From Fluviicola sp. (GTDB taxonomy: Bacteria; Bacteroidota; Bacteroidia; Flavobacteriales_D; Crocinitomicaceae), in NCBI RefSeq assembly GCF_039596395.1, contig NZ_JBCNJT010000001.1, positions 372,001-436,000 on the forward strand: DNA of 64,000 nt, written 5' to 3'. The number at the start of each line of letters is the position of its first letter. Positions within the stretch are counted from its first letter, which is position 1. Position numbers and translations under genes: made by a program. Below, one piece after another: positions 9,182-17,713 of the stretch. The notes under the pieces were generated by a model, which saw only the letters and a list, made by a program, of their open reading frames with translations, did no database searches and was not told the DNA's origin.

Positions 9182-9772
9182 TTAGCCGTGCATCGTCTCT
9201 GCCTTCCCGTATTTGTCCATCAGGGATGCTTCAAATTCCAGGAATGCTTTCCAGCGCGCATCCACGTCAATTCCATCGCCGTATTTGCGGGCAAAATTCA
9301 GGAATACGGTATAATGACGTGCTTCGCTTTCCATCAGGCTTCGGTAAAACCCGCGAAGGTCTTCGTCGTTGATCTCTTCTGAAAGGATTTTGAAGCGTTC
9401 GCAGCTGCGGGCTTCGATCATTGCTGCAAAAAGCAACTGGTTCACCATGTGCGATTTTTTGGGATTACCCGAATGTGCGTGCTTTAAAAAGTCCAGCAAA
9501 TCATGGACATAAGGATCCTTGCGCTCAAACCCAAGTTCAAATCCGCGCTCCAGTATCTTATCGTGTACCATCCCGAAATGTTCCATTTCTTCCTGGCAAA
9601 TTTCTATCATGGCTTTTACCATATCCGGGTATTGCGGGTACTGAACAATAATAGAAATGGCATTGCTGGCTGCTTTTTGTTCGCAGAAGGCATGATCTGT
9701 CAGGATCTCCGCAATGTTTTTCTCTACAATGTTCACCCAGCGCGGGTCGGTTGGTAATTTTAAACCTAACAT
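9182..9772 (-). CDS. miaE: MiaE-like tRNA hydroxylase
   Basis: A 196-residue protein of the tRNA-(ms2io6A)-hydroxylase family, a ferritin-like non-haem di-iron enzyme that hydroxylates the isopentenyl side chain of modified A37 in tRNA. Di-iron ligand motifs are visible in order: an early Glu, EEMEH, EARSCERF and SEARHYTVF. The start at 9772 (MLGLKLPTDPRW) is preferred to a longer in-frame start because family proteins begin near here and the extra residues look like untranslated leader. It is convergent with the kinase array and divergent from the phosphatase gene. Family assignment is firm; the exact tRNA substrate is not tested by sequence. Confidence 0.85.
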   Translation of the reverse strand: MLGLKLPTDPRWVNIVEKNIAEILTDHAFCEQKAASNAISIIVQYPQYPDMVKAMIEICQEEMEHFGMVHDKILERGFELGFERKDPYVHDLLDFLKHAHSGNPKKSHMVNQLLFAAMIEARSCERFKILSEEINDEDLRGFYRSLMESEARHYTVFLNFARKYGDGIDVDARWKAFLEFEASLMDKYGKAETMHG

Positions 9773-9832
9773 AATTGAAATTTTACCGCAAATTTCGCGA
9801 TTTCTTGAATTCAAATCCTAGTTTTGTTAGAA

Positions 9833-9840
9833 TAAGTTTG
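9833..9840 (+). promoter_or_regulatory. -7 promoter element TAAGTTTG abutting pafA-like start
   Basis: An exact TAnnTTTG match ending four bases before the ATG at 9845. Transcription would begin at or next to the start codon, giving a leaderless or nearly leaderless mRNA. Confidence 0.45.
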
Positions 9841-9844
9841 AATT

Positions 9845-11473
9845 ATGAGATCGTTAGTTGTGTTGTTGCTGGTTTGTTTTTCCTGGAATTTCAATCCGTC
9901 ATTTTCCCAAAAAAATGCCCCGAAAGTAGTTGTCGGAATTGTAGTGGACCAGATGTGTTACGATTATTTATACCGCTTTTATCCGCAGTTCGGCAAGGAC
10001 GGTTTCAAACGGTTGATGGACAAGGGAGCTCATTTCAGAAACGTGACCTATAATTACGTTCCTACCTATACCGGCCCGGGACACGCGTCCATTTACACGG
10101 GAAGCACACCGAGCAATCACGGAATTGTAGCCAATGAGTGGCATTACCGGCCTTTTAACCGGGAAGTGAATTGCGTGGAAGACACAACGGTTTCAACGGT
10201 TGGTTCAACAAGTGCTTACGGACAGCGGTCGCCGTATTTCCTGCGATCAAACACCATTACGGACCAATTGAAACTCACTTACCCGTCTTCCAGGGTGATC
10301 GGAGTTTCCATCAAAGACCGGAGCGCCATTTTACCTGCGGGGCATTTGTCAGACGGTTCTTATTGGTACGATTATGCAACCGGGAATTTCATCACTTCGA
10401 CCTTCTATAAAAAAGAACTCCCGCTTTGGGTGAGCCAGTTCAACGATCAAAAACTGGTTTCGAAATATATAAGTACCCCGTGGAATTTATTGAAAGATTC
10501 GGTTTGCTATACGTACATCAACCAGGACAATTCTCCTTATGAAGGATTGGTAGAAGGGAAGACAAGTCCTGTTTTTCCTTACGACTTCAGTAAAGCAGCT
10601 CTGATTGATCAGTACAATTTATTCACTATCACACCTTCGGCAAATACTTTCCTGACAGATTTCGCCATTCAGGCACTTTCCAAAGAACAACTGGGAAAAC
10701 ATGCAACAACCGATTTCCTGACAATCAGTTATTCGACTCCGGATATTGCAGGCCACACCTTCGGACCTTATTCCCTGGAGATGGAAGACATGTATTTCCG
10801 TTTGGACCGGGAACTGGCGCGTTTGTTCCAGACCCTTGATAAAGAAGTAGGTAAAGGACAATACGTGGTATTCCTGACGGCAGATCACGCCGTTGTTCCA
10901 GTTCCGCAGTTTTTGAAAGATCATCAATTGCCGGGAGGTTATTTGTTTCTTCAGAGCAAGATAGCGGACTTGAGAAAAGCTTGTGTGGCAAAATTCGGGA
11001 AAGACTATTTGAATACGATTGAGAACGACAATGTGTATTTGACCGATAATGTGTTGGGTACCGAATTGGAAGCATCCGTTATTACGCTGTTCAAAGCAGA
11101 AATTGCGAAATGGACGGAAGTAAAGCGCGTTTACACGAAAGAAGAATTGCTTTCCAAAACGGCAGAAAACTGGCAGCAAATGGTAGCTTCCGGGTATGAC
11201 AAGGAACGAAGCGGGGAATTGATCTTCATTCTTCAGCCGGGTTATCTGCCAAAAACGGCTGATACTCCGGGGTCACACAAAGGAACAAGTCACGGCTCTG
11301 CATTTAATTACGACACACATGTGCCGGTGTTGTTTTATGGAAAAGATATTCTTCCGCAGGATGTATTTACACCATACGAGATTGTGGATATTACAGCAAC
11401 CTTGGTGCATATACTGGATGTGCAGCGGCCAAACACCGCAGTCGGTAAACCGATGGTGGAATTATTTAAGTAG
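9845..11473 (+). CDS. pafA: PafA-type alkaline phosphatase
   Basis: A 542-residue exported phosphomonoesterase of the alkaline phosphatase superfamily. The signal peptide ends near residue 22 (NPSFSQ). Residues that correspond to the studied PafA phosphatase of Elizabethkingia can be picked out: metal ligand Asp35 (VVDQ), nucleophile Thr76 (PTYTGPGH), Asn97 (VANEW), and the Lys157/Arg159 pair (SIKDRS). The second metal set is DIAGH, TADHA and, near the C-terminus, the His of DTHVPV. All expected catalytic residues appear present, so activity on phosphate esters in the periplasm is likely. The stop codon lies inside a 13-base-arm inverted repeat. The gene has its own promoter element. Confidence 0.9.
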   Translation: MRSLVVLLLVCFSWNFNPSFSQKNAPKVVVGIVVDQMCYDYLYRFYPQFGKDGFKRLMDKGAHFRNVTYNYVPTYTGPGHASIYTGSTPSNHGIVANEWHYRPFNREVNCVEDTTVSTVGSTSAYGQRSPYFLRSNTITDQLKLTYPSSRVIGVSIKDRSAILPAGHLSDGSYWYDYATGNFITSTFYKKELPLWVSQFNDQKLVSKYISTPWNLLKDSVCYTYINQDNSPYEGLVEGKTSPVFPYDFSKAALIDQYNLFTITPSANTFLTDFAIQALSKEQLGKHATTDFLTISYSTPDIAGHTFGPYSLEMEDMYFRLDRELARLFQTLDKEVGKGQYVVFLTADHAVVPVPQFLKDHQLPGGYLFLQSKIADLRKACVAKFGKDYLNTIENDNVYLTDNVLGTELEASVITLFKAEIAKWTEVKRVYTKEELLSKTAENWQQMVASGYDKERSGELIFILQPGYLPKTADTPGSHKGTSHGSAFNYDTHVPVLFYGKDILPQDVFTPYEIVDITATLVHILDVQRPNTAVGKPMVELFK

Positions 11474-11499
11474 TGACGCGATGCCTCGCGTCACTACTT
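11468..11499. repeat. Palindromic element over the pafA-like stop codon
   Basis: Thirteen-base arms (AAGTAGTGACGCG and its complement) flank ATGCCT. The hairpin includes the TAG stop codon. GTAGT/ACTAC ends and a GCG-rich stem resemble the other palindromic elements in this window. Confidence 0.6.
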
Positions 11500-11595
11500 G
11501 TTTAAAATCGCCTCACATATGTTTAAAGATCGTGTCACCATATTTAAAAAAATAAAATAAACCAGTCAGATAATTGATTCATAATCGATTAGAAC

Positions 11596-11645
11596 AAAAA
11601 GTAAAGGCAGCCGGGCGAAGCCGAAGCCCCGTTTTTACTTTTTTT
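11596..11645. terminator. Bidirectional terminator hairpin
   Basis: The arms AAAAAGTAAA and TTTACTTTTT-like sequence bracket a GC-rich centre containing GGC...GCC pairs, with A and T runs on the two sides. It would end transcription from the phosphatase gene. Confidence 0.6.
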
Positions 11646-11667
11646 ATTGAAAAATCTTTCCATCTGC

Positions 11668-11697
11668 TTGCAGAAATTGAAATAATCACTAATTTTG
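11668..11697 (+). promoter_or_regulatory. Promoter TTG-N19-TAATTTTG for tRNA-Leu
   Basis: TTG at 11668-11670 and TAATTTTG at 11690-11697 with exactly 19 bases between them match the Bacteroidota housekeeping promoter. The tRNA begins about 75 bases downstream; a precursor that also covers trigger factor is possible. Confidence 0.65.
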
Positions 11698-11774
11698 TGC
11701 ACCCAAAAGGGCGGAATTGATCGAAATTCCTGGAAATTGAAATAGAATATTTGGTGTTTTACACTTAAATATAT

Positions 11775-11856
11775 GCGGATGTGGTGAAATTGGTAGACAC
11801 GCTAGACTTAGGATCTAGTGCCGAGAGGTGTGCGGGTTCGAGTCCCTCCATCCGCA
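11775..11856 (+). tRNA. tRNA-Leu (anticodon TAG)
   Basis: An 82-base class II tRNA. The acceptor arms GCGGATG and CATCCGC pair, the anticodon loop is CTTAGGA on a CTAGA/TCTAG stem, and there is a long variable arm and a TTCGAGT T-loop. The T-stem has one apparent C-T mismatch. CCA is not encoded. It reads CUA leucine codons. Confidence 0.95.
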
Positions 11857-11930
11857 CTTCAGATGGTCTCGTTGTTTGTCAATGAAGACCATTTTTTGTT
11901 TATACACATTAAGAATTAAAAGAAAACGGA

Positions 11931-13283
11931 ATGAACGTAACACGTCAAGAAGTTAATGCAGAAACAGCATTGTTAACAGTGCAGGTTTCACCGGCAGACT
12001 ACCAAAGCAAAGTAGCTGCTTCCTTAGATAAATATCGCAAGCAAGCGAAAATTCCTGGATTCCGTCCGGGGAAAGTTCCGATGGGCTTGATCCAAAAACA
12101 ATACGGAAAAGGTGTTTTAGCTGAAGAAATGAACAAATTGGTTTCCGATGCTTTGTATGCTTACGTTCAGGAAAATAAACTGGAAATCCTTGGAAACCCG
12201 ATCCCGAAAGAAGGATCAGAGGTAAAAGGCGATTTCGACAATCCGGGAGATTTTGAATTCGTTTACGAGATCGGATATTCTCCGGCTATCGATTTGAAAT
12301 TGACCAACAAAAGCAAATACGATTACGTTCAGGTGAAGATCGATGATAAACTGATCGACCAGCAAATCGATGATTTACGTCGCCGTTACGGAAAAATGAC
12401 TTCCACGGATGAGGTAAACGATACGGATATGATTTTGGCCCAATTCGTTGAGTTGAATGAGGACGGATCTATCAAAGAAGGCGGAATCATGCACTCTTCA
12501 ACAACTTCTATGGAGTTTGTGGAAGACAAGAAAGTGAAAAAATCATTGGTTGGTAAGAAAGTAGGAGATAAAGTAACGGTTTCTGCTTCTGCAATTACAC
12601 GTGGTGACAGCGATAAAGCTGCAATGCTTGGAATTAAGCCGGAAGAATTGGCAAACCATTCAGATTCCTACCAAATGACTATCAACGACATCAAGCGTAT
12701 GGAATTGGCTGAATTGAACCAGGACTTGTTTGACAAATTGTTCGGTGAAGGGGCTATTTCTTCTGAAAAAGAATTGCGTGAGCGCATCGGCTCTGATTTG
12801 AAAAACATGTTCGCAAATGATTCGGACCGTTTGTTGACTCGCGAAGTTTACCGTGATTTGGTTGAAAACACACCTGTAAACCTTCCGAATGACTTTTTAA
12901 AGCGTTGGATCCAGTTGTCAAACGAGAAGCCGATCACTATCGAGCAAATCGAAGCGGATTACGATAGCTATGCAAAAGATTTGAAATGGCAGTTGATCCA
13001 GGGGCATATCTTCAAAGCGAACGATATCAAATTGGATAACGCAGAAGTGATCGAATTCACAAAAGGATTGATCGCAAACCAGTTTGCACAGTACGGAATT
13101 CCTGCTCCTGAGGATGCGGAATTGACCAAACAAGCTGCGGGAGCGTTGCAAAACCGCGAGGAAGCAAACCGTATTTACGACATGCTTGCAGAAACAAAAT
13201 TGACACAATACTTCAAGGATACAGTGAAATTGAACTCGAAAGAAGTTTCTTACGATGAGTTCGTTGAACTGGCGAATAAGTAA
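11931..13283 (+). CDS. tig: Trigger factor, ribosome-associated chaperone
   Basis: A 450-residue chaperone that docks at the ribosome exit tunnel and shelters nascent chains. The ribosome-binding signature GFRPGKVP is at residues 43-50, followed by a divergent FKBP-like region (about 150-240) and a helical C-terminal substrate-binding domain. The length is normal for the family, and Bacteroidota members usually have a degenerate PPIase domain as here. It lies 75 bases after tRNA-Leu and ends in a clear terminator. In many bacteria clpP/clpX follow tig; here an OLD-family gene follows instead. Confidence 0.93.
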   Translation: MNVTRQEVNAETALLTVQVSPADYQSKVAASLDKYRKQAKIPGFRPGKVPMGLIQKQYGKGVLAEEMNKLVSDALYAYVQENKLEILGNPIPKEGSEVKGDFDNPGDFEFVYEIGYSPAIDLKLTNKSKYDYVQVKIDDKLIDQQIDDLRRRYGKMTSTDEVNDTDMILAQFVELNEDGSIKEGGIMHSSTTSMEFVEDKKVKKSLVGKKVGDKVTVSASAITRGDSDKAAMLGIKPEELANHSDSYQMTINDIKRMELAELNQDLFDKLFGEGAISSEKELRERIGSDLKNMFANDSDRLLTREVYRDLVENTPVNLPNDFLKRWIQLSNEKPITIEQIEADYDSYAKDLKWQLIQGHIFKANDIKLDNAEVIEFTKGLIANQFAQYGIPAPEDAELTKQAAGALQNREEANRIYDMLAETKLTQYFKDTVKLNSKEVSYDEFVELANK

Positions 13284-13305
13284 TTAGGTTATATTAATCA
13301 TATTG

Positions 13306-13338
13306 AAAGGGAGGCAGTTTGTCTCCCTTTTTGTTTTT
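13306..13338 (+). terminator. Rho-independent terminator after tig
   Basis: AAAGGGAG and CTCCCTTT form an 8-base stem, followed by a T-rich tract. It separates trigger factor from the AT-rich OLD-family gene. Confidence 0.8.
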
Positions 13339-13489
13339 TTAGAAGAATTAATTCGAATATTGAGACAAAAAATTACTTTTGATGTTTAGCTGCTATTTTC
13401 TTGTAACCACTATAACAGCCATTATGTATCATACTTATCAAATCCTTAAAATTTTATCTAGGGATTCGAGAAAATCTAAATTGTAAAGA

Positions 13490-15283
13490 ATGCGTTATAC
13501 TTATTTTAGTTTTAAAAATTTTAAAGGTATTGAATCAGCTAGAATAGAGCTTTCAAAAAAATCAAATAGTAATATTTATACATTGGTTGGACTTAATGAA
13601 AGTGGTAAAACTACAATACTTGAAGCAATTAATTTTTTTGCACATAATCCTGAAAAACTTGATGCCTTAGATCTTCAGAATTATTCAATTGATGATATTC
13701 ATGATTTAATTCCAATTAACAAACGGGATAATTTTAATGATGAAATTACTATAGAAGCTGAAGTTGTCATGGAAGATTCTGATATTGAAGGCTTGAAGAG
13801 AATATATAAAGAAAATGATCTGAATCTAGTCTCCTTTGAGAAGAATATTATCTTCACTCAAAGCTATGTTTTCAAAAATTCGATTCATGATCAAAATGAA
13901 TCCCAAATGTTATGGAGACCTAATTTTTACGGAACTGAAGGGAAAAAGAAAAAAGTTCAAAAATTCGATAAAACTCAGACTGATTTAGTTGTCAAATATA
14001 TTTTGGAATGCTTGCCAAGTATTTTGTATTTTCCAAATTTCTTGTTCGAATTTCCGGAAAAGGTTTATTTGAATTCAACCATAAATGACAAAAAACATTT
14101 GTTTTATCAGAAAATAATACAGGATGTTCTGGATTCCTTGGAAAATGATACTGATGTGAGTGAGCATTTAGTTAAAAGAATTCAATCAACAGATGATAAG
14201 GAAAGAAGGAATTTAGATAGTTTGATTGGTAAGATGCAAAAGAAACTTACAGAAGTTATTTTTACAAAATGGAATCAAATTTTCAATAAAGAAATATCAA
14301 AGACGGAAATAATATTAAGAGCATCTAAAGATGAGAAAGGGCCCTTTATTGAGTTTAATATAAAAGATGATGTTGATACTTATCGCATAAATGAGCGTTC
14401 TCTTGGGTTTAGATGGTATTTTGTATATATTTTGTTAACTCAATTCAGAAGCTATAGAAAAAAGAATAATCAGGTTTTGTTTTTGTTTGATGAGCCTGCG
14501 TCTAATTTACATCCTTCTGCTCAGTCTGAATTGCTTAATAGTTTTGAGAAATTGCATAATGTTATTTACACTACCCATAGTCATTATTTGATAAACCCTA
14601 AGTGGTTAGAAAATACTTTTGTAATAAAAAATGATGCAATAGATTATTTAGATGAATCAAATTATGTATCCAAAAACACTAAAATTCATGTGAAAAAATA
14701 TCGTGAGTTTGCGGTGAAACATCCAAACCAACATAGTTATTTTCAACCAATTTTGGAGGTGTTAGATTACAAACCTAGTAATTTGGATTTAGTTCCTGAT
14801 GCTGTTTTTACAGAAGGAAAAAATGATTTTTACACGTTGAATTATTTACAAAACATTTATTTTAAAACTAAGAAACCAATAAGTGTAATTCCTGGAACTA
14901 GTTCAAGTAATCTGGATACTTTAATAAGTCTCTATTTAGGTTGGGGAAGAAATTTTATTATTCTTTTAGATTCTGATAAAGAAGGTCGTAAACAACGTGA
15001 TAGATATATTGAAGCTTTTGGAGAAAGCATTTCAAAAAGAATTCATACTTACGATATGATTGATCCTACGTGGAAAGATTACACGTTGGAAAAGTTCTTT
15101 AAAGAAGATGAAAAACATACCATCCAACAAAGAAATTATCCGTCAAGTCACAAGTTTAATAAAAAACATTTTAACCGAAGTATCCAGGAGCTTAATTTAA
15201 AAATGGAAAAAATTAGTTTAAGTAAAGAGACTGAAACAGATTTAATCAAAGTATTTAAATATTTGAGTGAAAGGTTAAAATAG
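13490..15283 (+). CDS. OLD-family ATPase/TOPRIM nuclease
   Basis: A 597-residue protein with an N-terminal SMC/ABC-type ATPase: Walker A GLNESGKTT at 34-42, a signature-like segment before Walker B, LFLFDEP with Asp334/Glu335, and a downstream H-loop-like TTHSH. A C-terminal TOPRIM domain follows, with Glu442 in TEGKND and the DSD pair Asp494/Asp496. This is the architecture of OLD nucleases (phage P2 Old, and the GajA subunit of Gabija). No UvrD-like helicase gene is adjacent, so it fits a stand-alone class 1 OLD protein rather than Gabija. It is markedly more AT-rich than its neighbours and sits between two housekeeping-type genes with its own leader, which suggests lateral acquisition. A phage-defence or DNA-repair role is inference. 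Confidence 0.85.
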   Translation: MRYTYFSFKNFKGIESARIELSKKSNSNIYTLVGLNESGKTTILEAINFFAHNPEKLDALDLQNYSIDDIHDLIPINKRDNFNDEITIEAEVVMEDSDIEGLKRIYKENDLNLVSFEKNIIFTQSYVFKNSIHDQNESQMLWRPNFYGTEGKKKKVQKFDKTQTDLVVKYILECLPSILYFPNFLFEFPEKVYLNSTINDKKHLFYQKIIQDVLDSLENDTDVSEHLVKRIQSTDDKERRNLDSLIGKMQKKLTEVIFTKWNQIFNKEISKTEIILRASKDEKGPFIEFNIKDDVDTYRINERSLGFRWYFVYILLTQFRSYRKKNNQVLFLFDEPASNLHPSAQSELLNSFEKLHNVIYTTHSHYLINPKWLENTFVIKNDAIDYLDESNYVSKNTKIHVKKYREFAVKHPNQHSYFQPILEVLDYKPSNLDLVPDAVFTEGKNDFYTLNYLQNIYFKTKKPISVIPGTSSSNLDTLISLYLGWGRNFIILLDSDKEGRKQRDRYIEAFGESISKRIHTYDMIDPTWKDYTLEKFFKEDEKHTIQQRNYPSSHKFNKKHFNRSIQELNLKMEKISLSKETETDLIKVFKYLSERLK

Positions 15284-15367
15284 TGTGGAATTGTATTCAA
15301 AGGATTGAAAGATCTATTAGTCTTTTAGGAAACTATTTGACTAACTTAGTACCTTCATTAAAACTCC

Positions 15368-16915
15368 ATGAATAATACGTTAACTCCAGGACTGATTACC
15401 GCCGTTTTGATCGGTTACTTCGGATTGCTTATCCTGATGGCTTACCTGACATCCCGAAAAGCCGATACAGATTCGTTCTTTACAGGAAACAGGCAAAGTC
15501 CCTGGTATTTGGTAGCATTCGGTATGATCGGTACTTCACTTTCCGGAGTTACGTTCATTTCTGTTCCCGGAAAAGTATATTCCGAAGGAATGGCCTATTT
15601 CCAGATCGTTTTGGGTTACATTCTCGGTTACGTAGTTATCGCACAGGTGCTGATGCCGCTCTATTACCGGCTGAATGTTACGTCCATTTACGAATACCTG
15701 AACAAACGCTTCGGAATAGTGAGCTACAAAACCGGGGCAGCATTTTTCATTCTTTCACGCACCCTCGGATCAGCAACCCGTTTGTACCTTGCCACGGAAG
15801 TGCTCCAGATGTTCCTCTTCGAAGATTTGGGTGTTCCTTACTGGGTTACAACTCTTACGACCATCGTCCTGATCTGGGTTTATACGTTCAAAGGCGGCGT
15901 GCGGACAATCGTTTATACAGACGCATTCCAAACGATCTTCCTGGTTTCATCCGTTGTTATTTGTACGGTCATCATTGCACAGACTTTGGGAGTGGATTTC
16001 TCAGGCTTGTACAACAAGATCACTTCTTCCAGCACTAAGAACGGGTATTCCATGTCGCGTATTTTCTTCTTCGATGATCCGAATTCTCCCCTGTATTTCT
16101 ACAAGCAATTCTTCGGAGGAATGTTCCTGGCGATTGCAATGACGGGGCTGGACCAGGATTTGATGCAAAAGAACCTGACGTGTAAATCCATCGGTGATGC
16201 GAAGAAAAACATGTATTCTTTTACAACCGTTCTGGTAATTACCAACTTCCTGTTCCTGCTTTTGGGTGGAGCATTGTACGTGTATACACAGGCAAAAGTC
16301 ATCGACGTTCCGGCAAACACCGATCACACATTCCCGCAACTGGCTTTGAGTAATTTTGGTTCCATAGCCGGGATTTTCTTTTTACTGGGAATCACCGCGT
16401 CCTCGTATGCATCGGCAGATAGCGCACTTACAGCACTTACCACCGGTTTTTGTATCGATTTCCTGAACTTTAACCGGAGAGAAGAAAAAGAAAAGAAACG
16501 CATCAAATTACTGGTGCATATCGGGTTTTCCCTGCTTTTCCTGTTGATCATTATTGCAACGAACTGGTATGTGGATTCCACGCCGGGAACAGATCTGATC
16601 GGTTTGATCCTGAAGTTGGCAGGTTATACCTACGGTCCTTTGCTCGGATTGTTTGCTTTGGGAATTTTCACCAAACGGCGTTTGAATGAAAACCTGGTGC
16701 CGTTGATTTGTGTGTTGATCCCGGCAATCTGTTTCTTTATCAGCAAGTATTCACAGGCCTGGACAGGCGGTGTTTTGCAGCCCGACGGAAAATATGCCGG
16801 CGGATACATATTCGGGAATGAATTGCTGATCCTGAACGGGTTATTGACCTTCATCGGATTGTGGCTGATTTCGAAACCGGGAAGTGAAACTGTCCAATCT
16901 GTTCAAACAGTTTAA
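15368..16915 (+). CDS. Sodium/solute symporter (SSS family)
   Basis: A 515-residue inner-membrane transporter. About 13 hydrophobic segments can be counted, beginning at residues 7-26, with the N-terminal family features 'SFFTGNRQSPWYLVAFGMIGTSLSG' region (residues 36-60) and GKVYSEGMAYFQ. SSS proteins couple inward sodium flow to uptake of sugars, amino acids, vitamins or anions; substrate cannot be assigned from sequence. The start ATG at 15371 gives MNNTLTP and follows a short untranslated stretch with no Shine-Dalgarno sequence. It stands apart from the OLD gene upstream; the HAD hydrolase follows after a TTCAAAA-type inverted array. Confidence 0.88.
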   Translation: MNNTLTPGLITAVLIGYFGLLILMAYLTSRKADTDSFFTGNRQSPWYLVAFGMIGTSLSGVTFISVPGKVYSEGMAYFQIVLGYILGYVVIAQVLMPLYYRLNVTSIYEYLNKRFGIVSYKTGAAFFILSRTLGSATRLYLATEVLQMFLFEDLGVPYWVTTLTTIVLIWVYTFKGGVRTIVYTDAFQTIFLVSSVVICTVIIAQTLGVDFSGLYNKITSSSTKNGYSMSRIFFFDDPNSPLYFYKQFFGGMFLAIAMTGLDQDLMQKNLTCKSIGDAKKNMYSFTTVLVITNFLFLLLGGALYVYTQAKVIDVPANTDHTFPQLALSNFGSIAGIFFLLGITASSYASADSALTALTTGFCIDFLNFNRREEKEKKRIKLLVHIGFSLLFLLIIIATNWYVDSTPGTDLIGLILKLAGYTYGPLLGLFALGIFTKRRLNENLVPLICVLIPAICFFISKYSQAWTGGVLQPDGKYAGGYIFGNELLILNGLLTFIGLWLISKPGSETVQSVQTV

Positions 16916-16970
16916 AAGTTCAAGGTATTAAATCTTTGAACCTTTGGAACCTCTTTTAAACTTTTGAACA
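16910..16970. repeat. TTCAAAA/TTTTGAA inverted array
   Basis: A/T-rich block with AAAAGTTCAAGG at the left and CTTTGAACC, CTTTTAAACTTTTGAAC at the right, able to fold back on itself. It lies between the symporter and the HAD gene, and similar blocks occur at 33712, 35544, 55384 and 58500. Confidence 0.5.
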
Positions 16971-16978
16971 ATTAAACT

Positions 16979-17641
16979 ATGACACATCCAAAAGCATTTC
17001 TTTTCGACCTCAACGGGACCATCATTGATGACATGGACTTTCATTTACAGGTCTGGAACAGGATCATCAATGAAGACTTGCACGGTGGCCTCACCCTGGA
17101 ACAGGTAAAAAAACAGATGTATGGCAAGAACCACGAATTGCTGGAGCGTGTTTTTGGAAAAGGAACCTTGAGTGAAGAAACAATAGCTATCTATTCTCAA
17201 AAGAAAGAAGAATTATACAAGGAATTATACCGGCCGTATGTGGCTTTGATTCCTGGCCTGAGTACTTTGCTGGAAAAAGCTGAAAGATCGGGTATTTCCA
17301 TGGCGATTGGTTCGGCGGCAGATCGTTCGGCAATTGATTTTATAGTGGATAGCCTGGATATCCGTTCCCGTTTTCAGGCCATTGTAGGTGCGGAAGATGT
17401 AACGAAAAGTAAACCGGATCCGGAAGTGTTTCTGAAAGGAGCGGCGCTTTTGGGCGTAGAACCGGAGTCCTGCATCGTGTTTGAGGATGTTCCCAAAGGA
17501 GCAGAAGCAGCTATGAATGCAGGAATGAAAGTGGTCATCGTTACCACCACGCATCACCCGGAAGAATTCACGAAATACCCGAACGTATTGTTTTTCATAG
17601 AAGACTTTAACGACCCTCGCCTGGCTGATTTGTTCAAATAA
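16979..17641 (+). CDS. HAD-superfamily hydrolase, beta-phosphoglucomutase-like
   Basis: A 220-residue cytoplasmic HAD protein with a C1 helical cap (residues 15-85). Motif I is FDLNGT with nucleophile Asp10, motif II is GSAADRS, motif III the Lys of KSKPDPEVF, and motif IV FEDVPKG. Motif I has Asn12 where most phosphatases and mutases carry the general acid/base Asp. I recall similar FDLNGT sequences in other Bacteroidota proteins, so this is probably a lineage trait and not damage, but it questions ordinary phosphatase chemistry. Substrate unknown; small phosphosugars are the usual ligands. It is followed closely by the GlmU-like gene. Confidence 0.82.
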   Translation: MTHPKAFLFDLNGTIIDDMDFHLQVWNRIINEDLHGGLTLEQVKKQMYGKNHELLERVFGKGTLSEETIAIYSQKKEELYKELYRPYVALIPGLSTLLEKAERSGISMAIGSAADRSAIDFIVDSLDIRSRFQAIVGAEDVTKSKPDPEVFLKGAALLGVEPESCIVFEDVPKGAEAAMNAGMKVVIVTTTHHPEEFTKYPNVLFFIEDFNDPRLADLFK

Positions 17642-17713
17642 ATCGTAATTCAGCAATCGCAATTCGCAATTAGTAATTAGAAAGACGTATCTTTAATTTA
17701 ACAAATAGCAACC

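Larger units (their letters stand above)
11474..11774. other. Intergenic region between pafA-like gene and tRNA-Leu
   Basis: This 300-base stretch has no convincing reading frame. It holds the remainder of the palindrome over the stop codon, a terminator hairpin at 11596-11645, and a good TTG-N19-TAnnTTTG promoter at 11668-11697 that would drive tRNA-Leu. Confidence 0.7.

Noticed and set aside
10619-11179. 186-residue reading frame on the minus strand within the pafA-like gene
   Set aside because: It lies wholly antisense to a clear phosphatase gene, has atypical composition (many Phe, Arg, Cys) and no recognisable motif.
13490-15283. Gabija system (GajA/GajB)
   Set aside because: The OLD-family protein resembles GajA, but the next gene is a sodium symporter, not a UvrD-like helicase. 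No partner is present.
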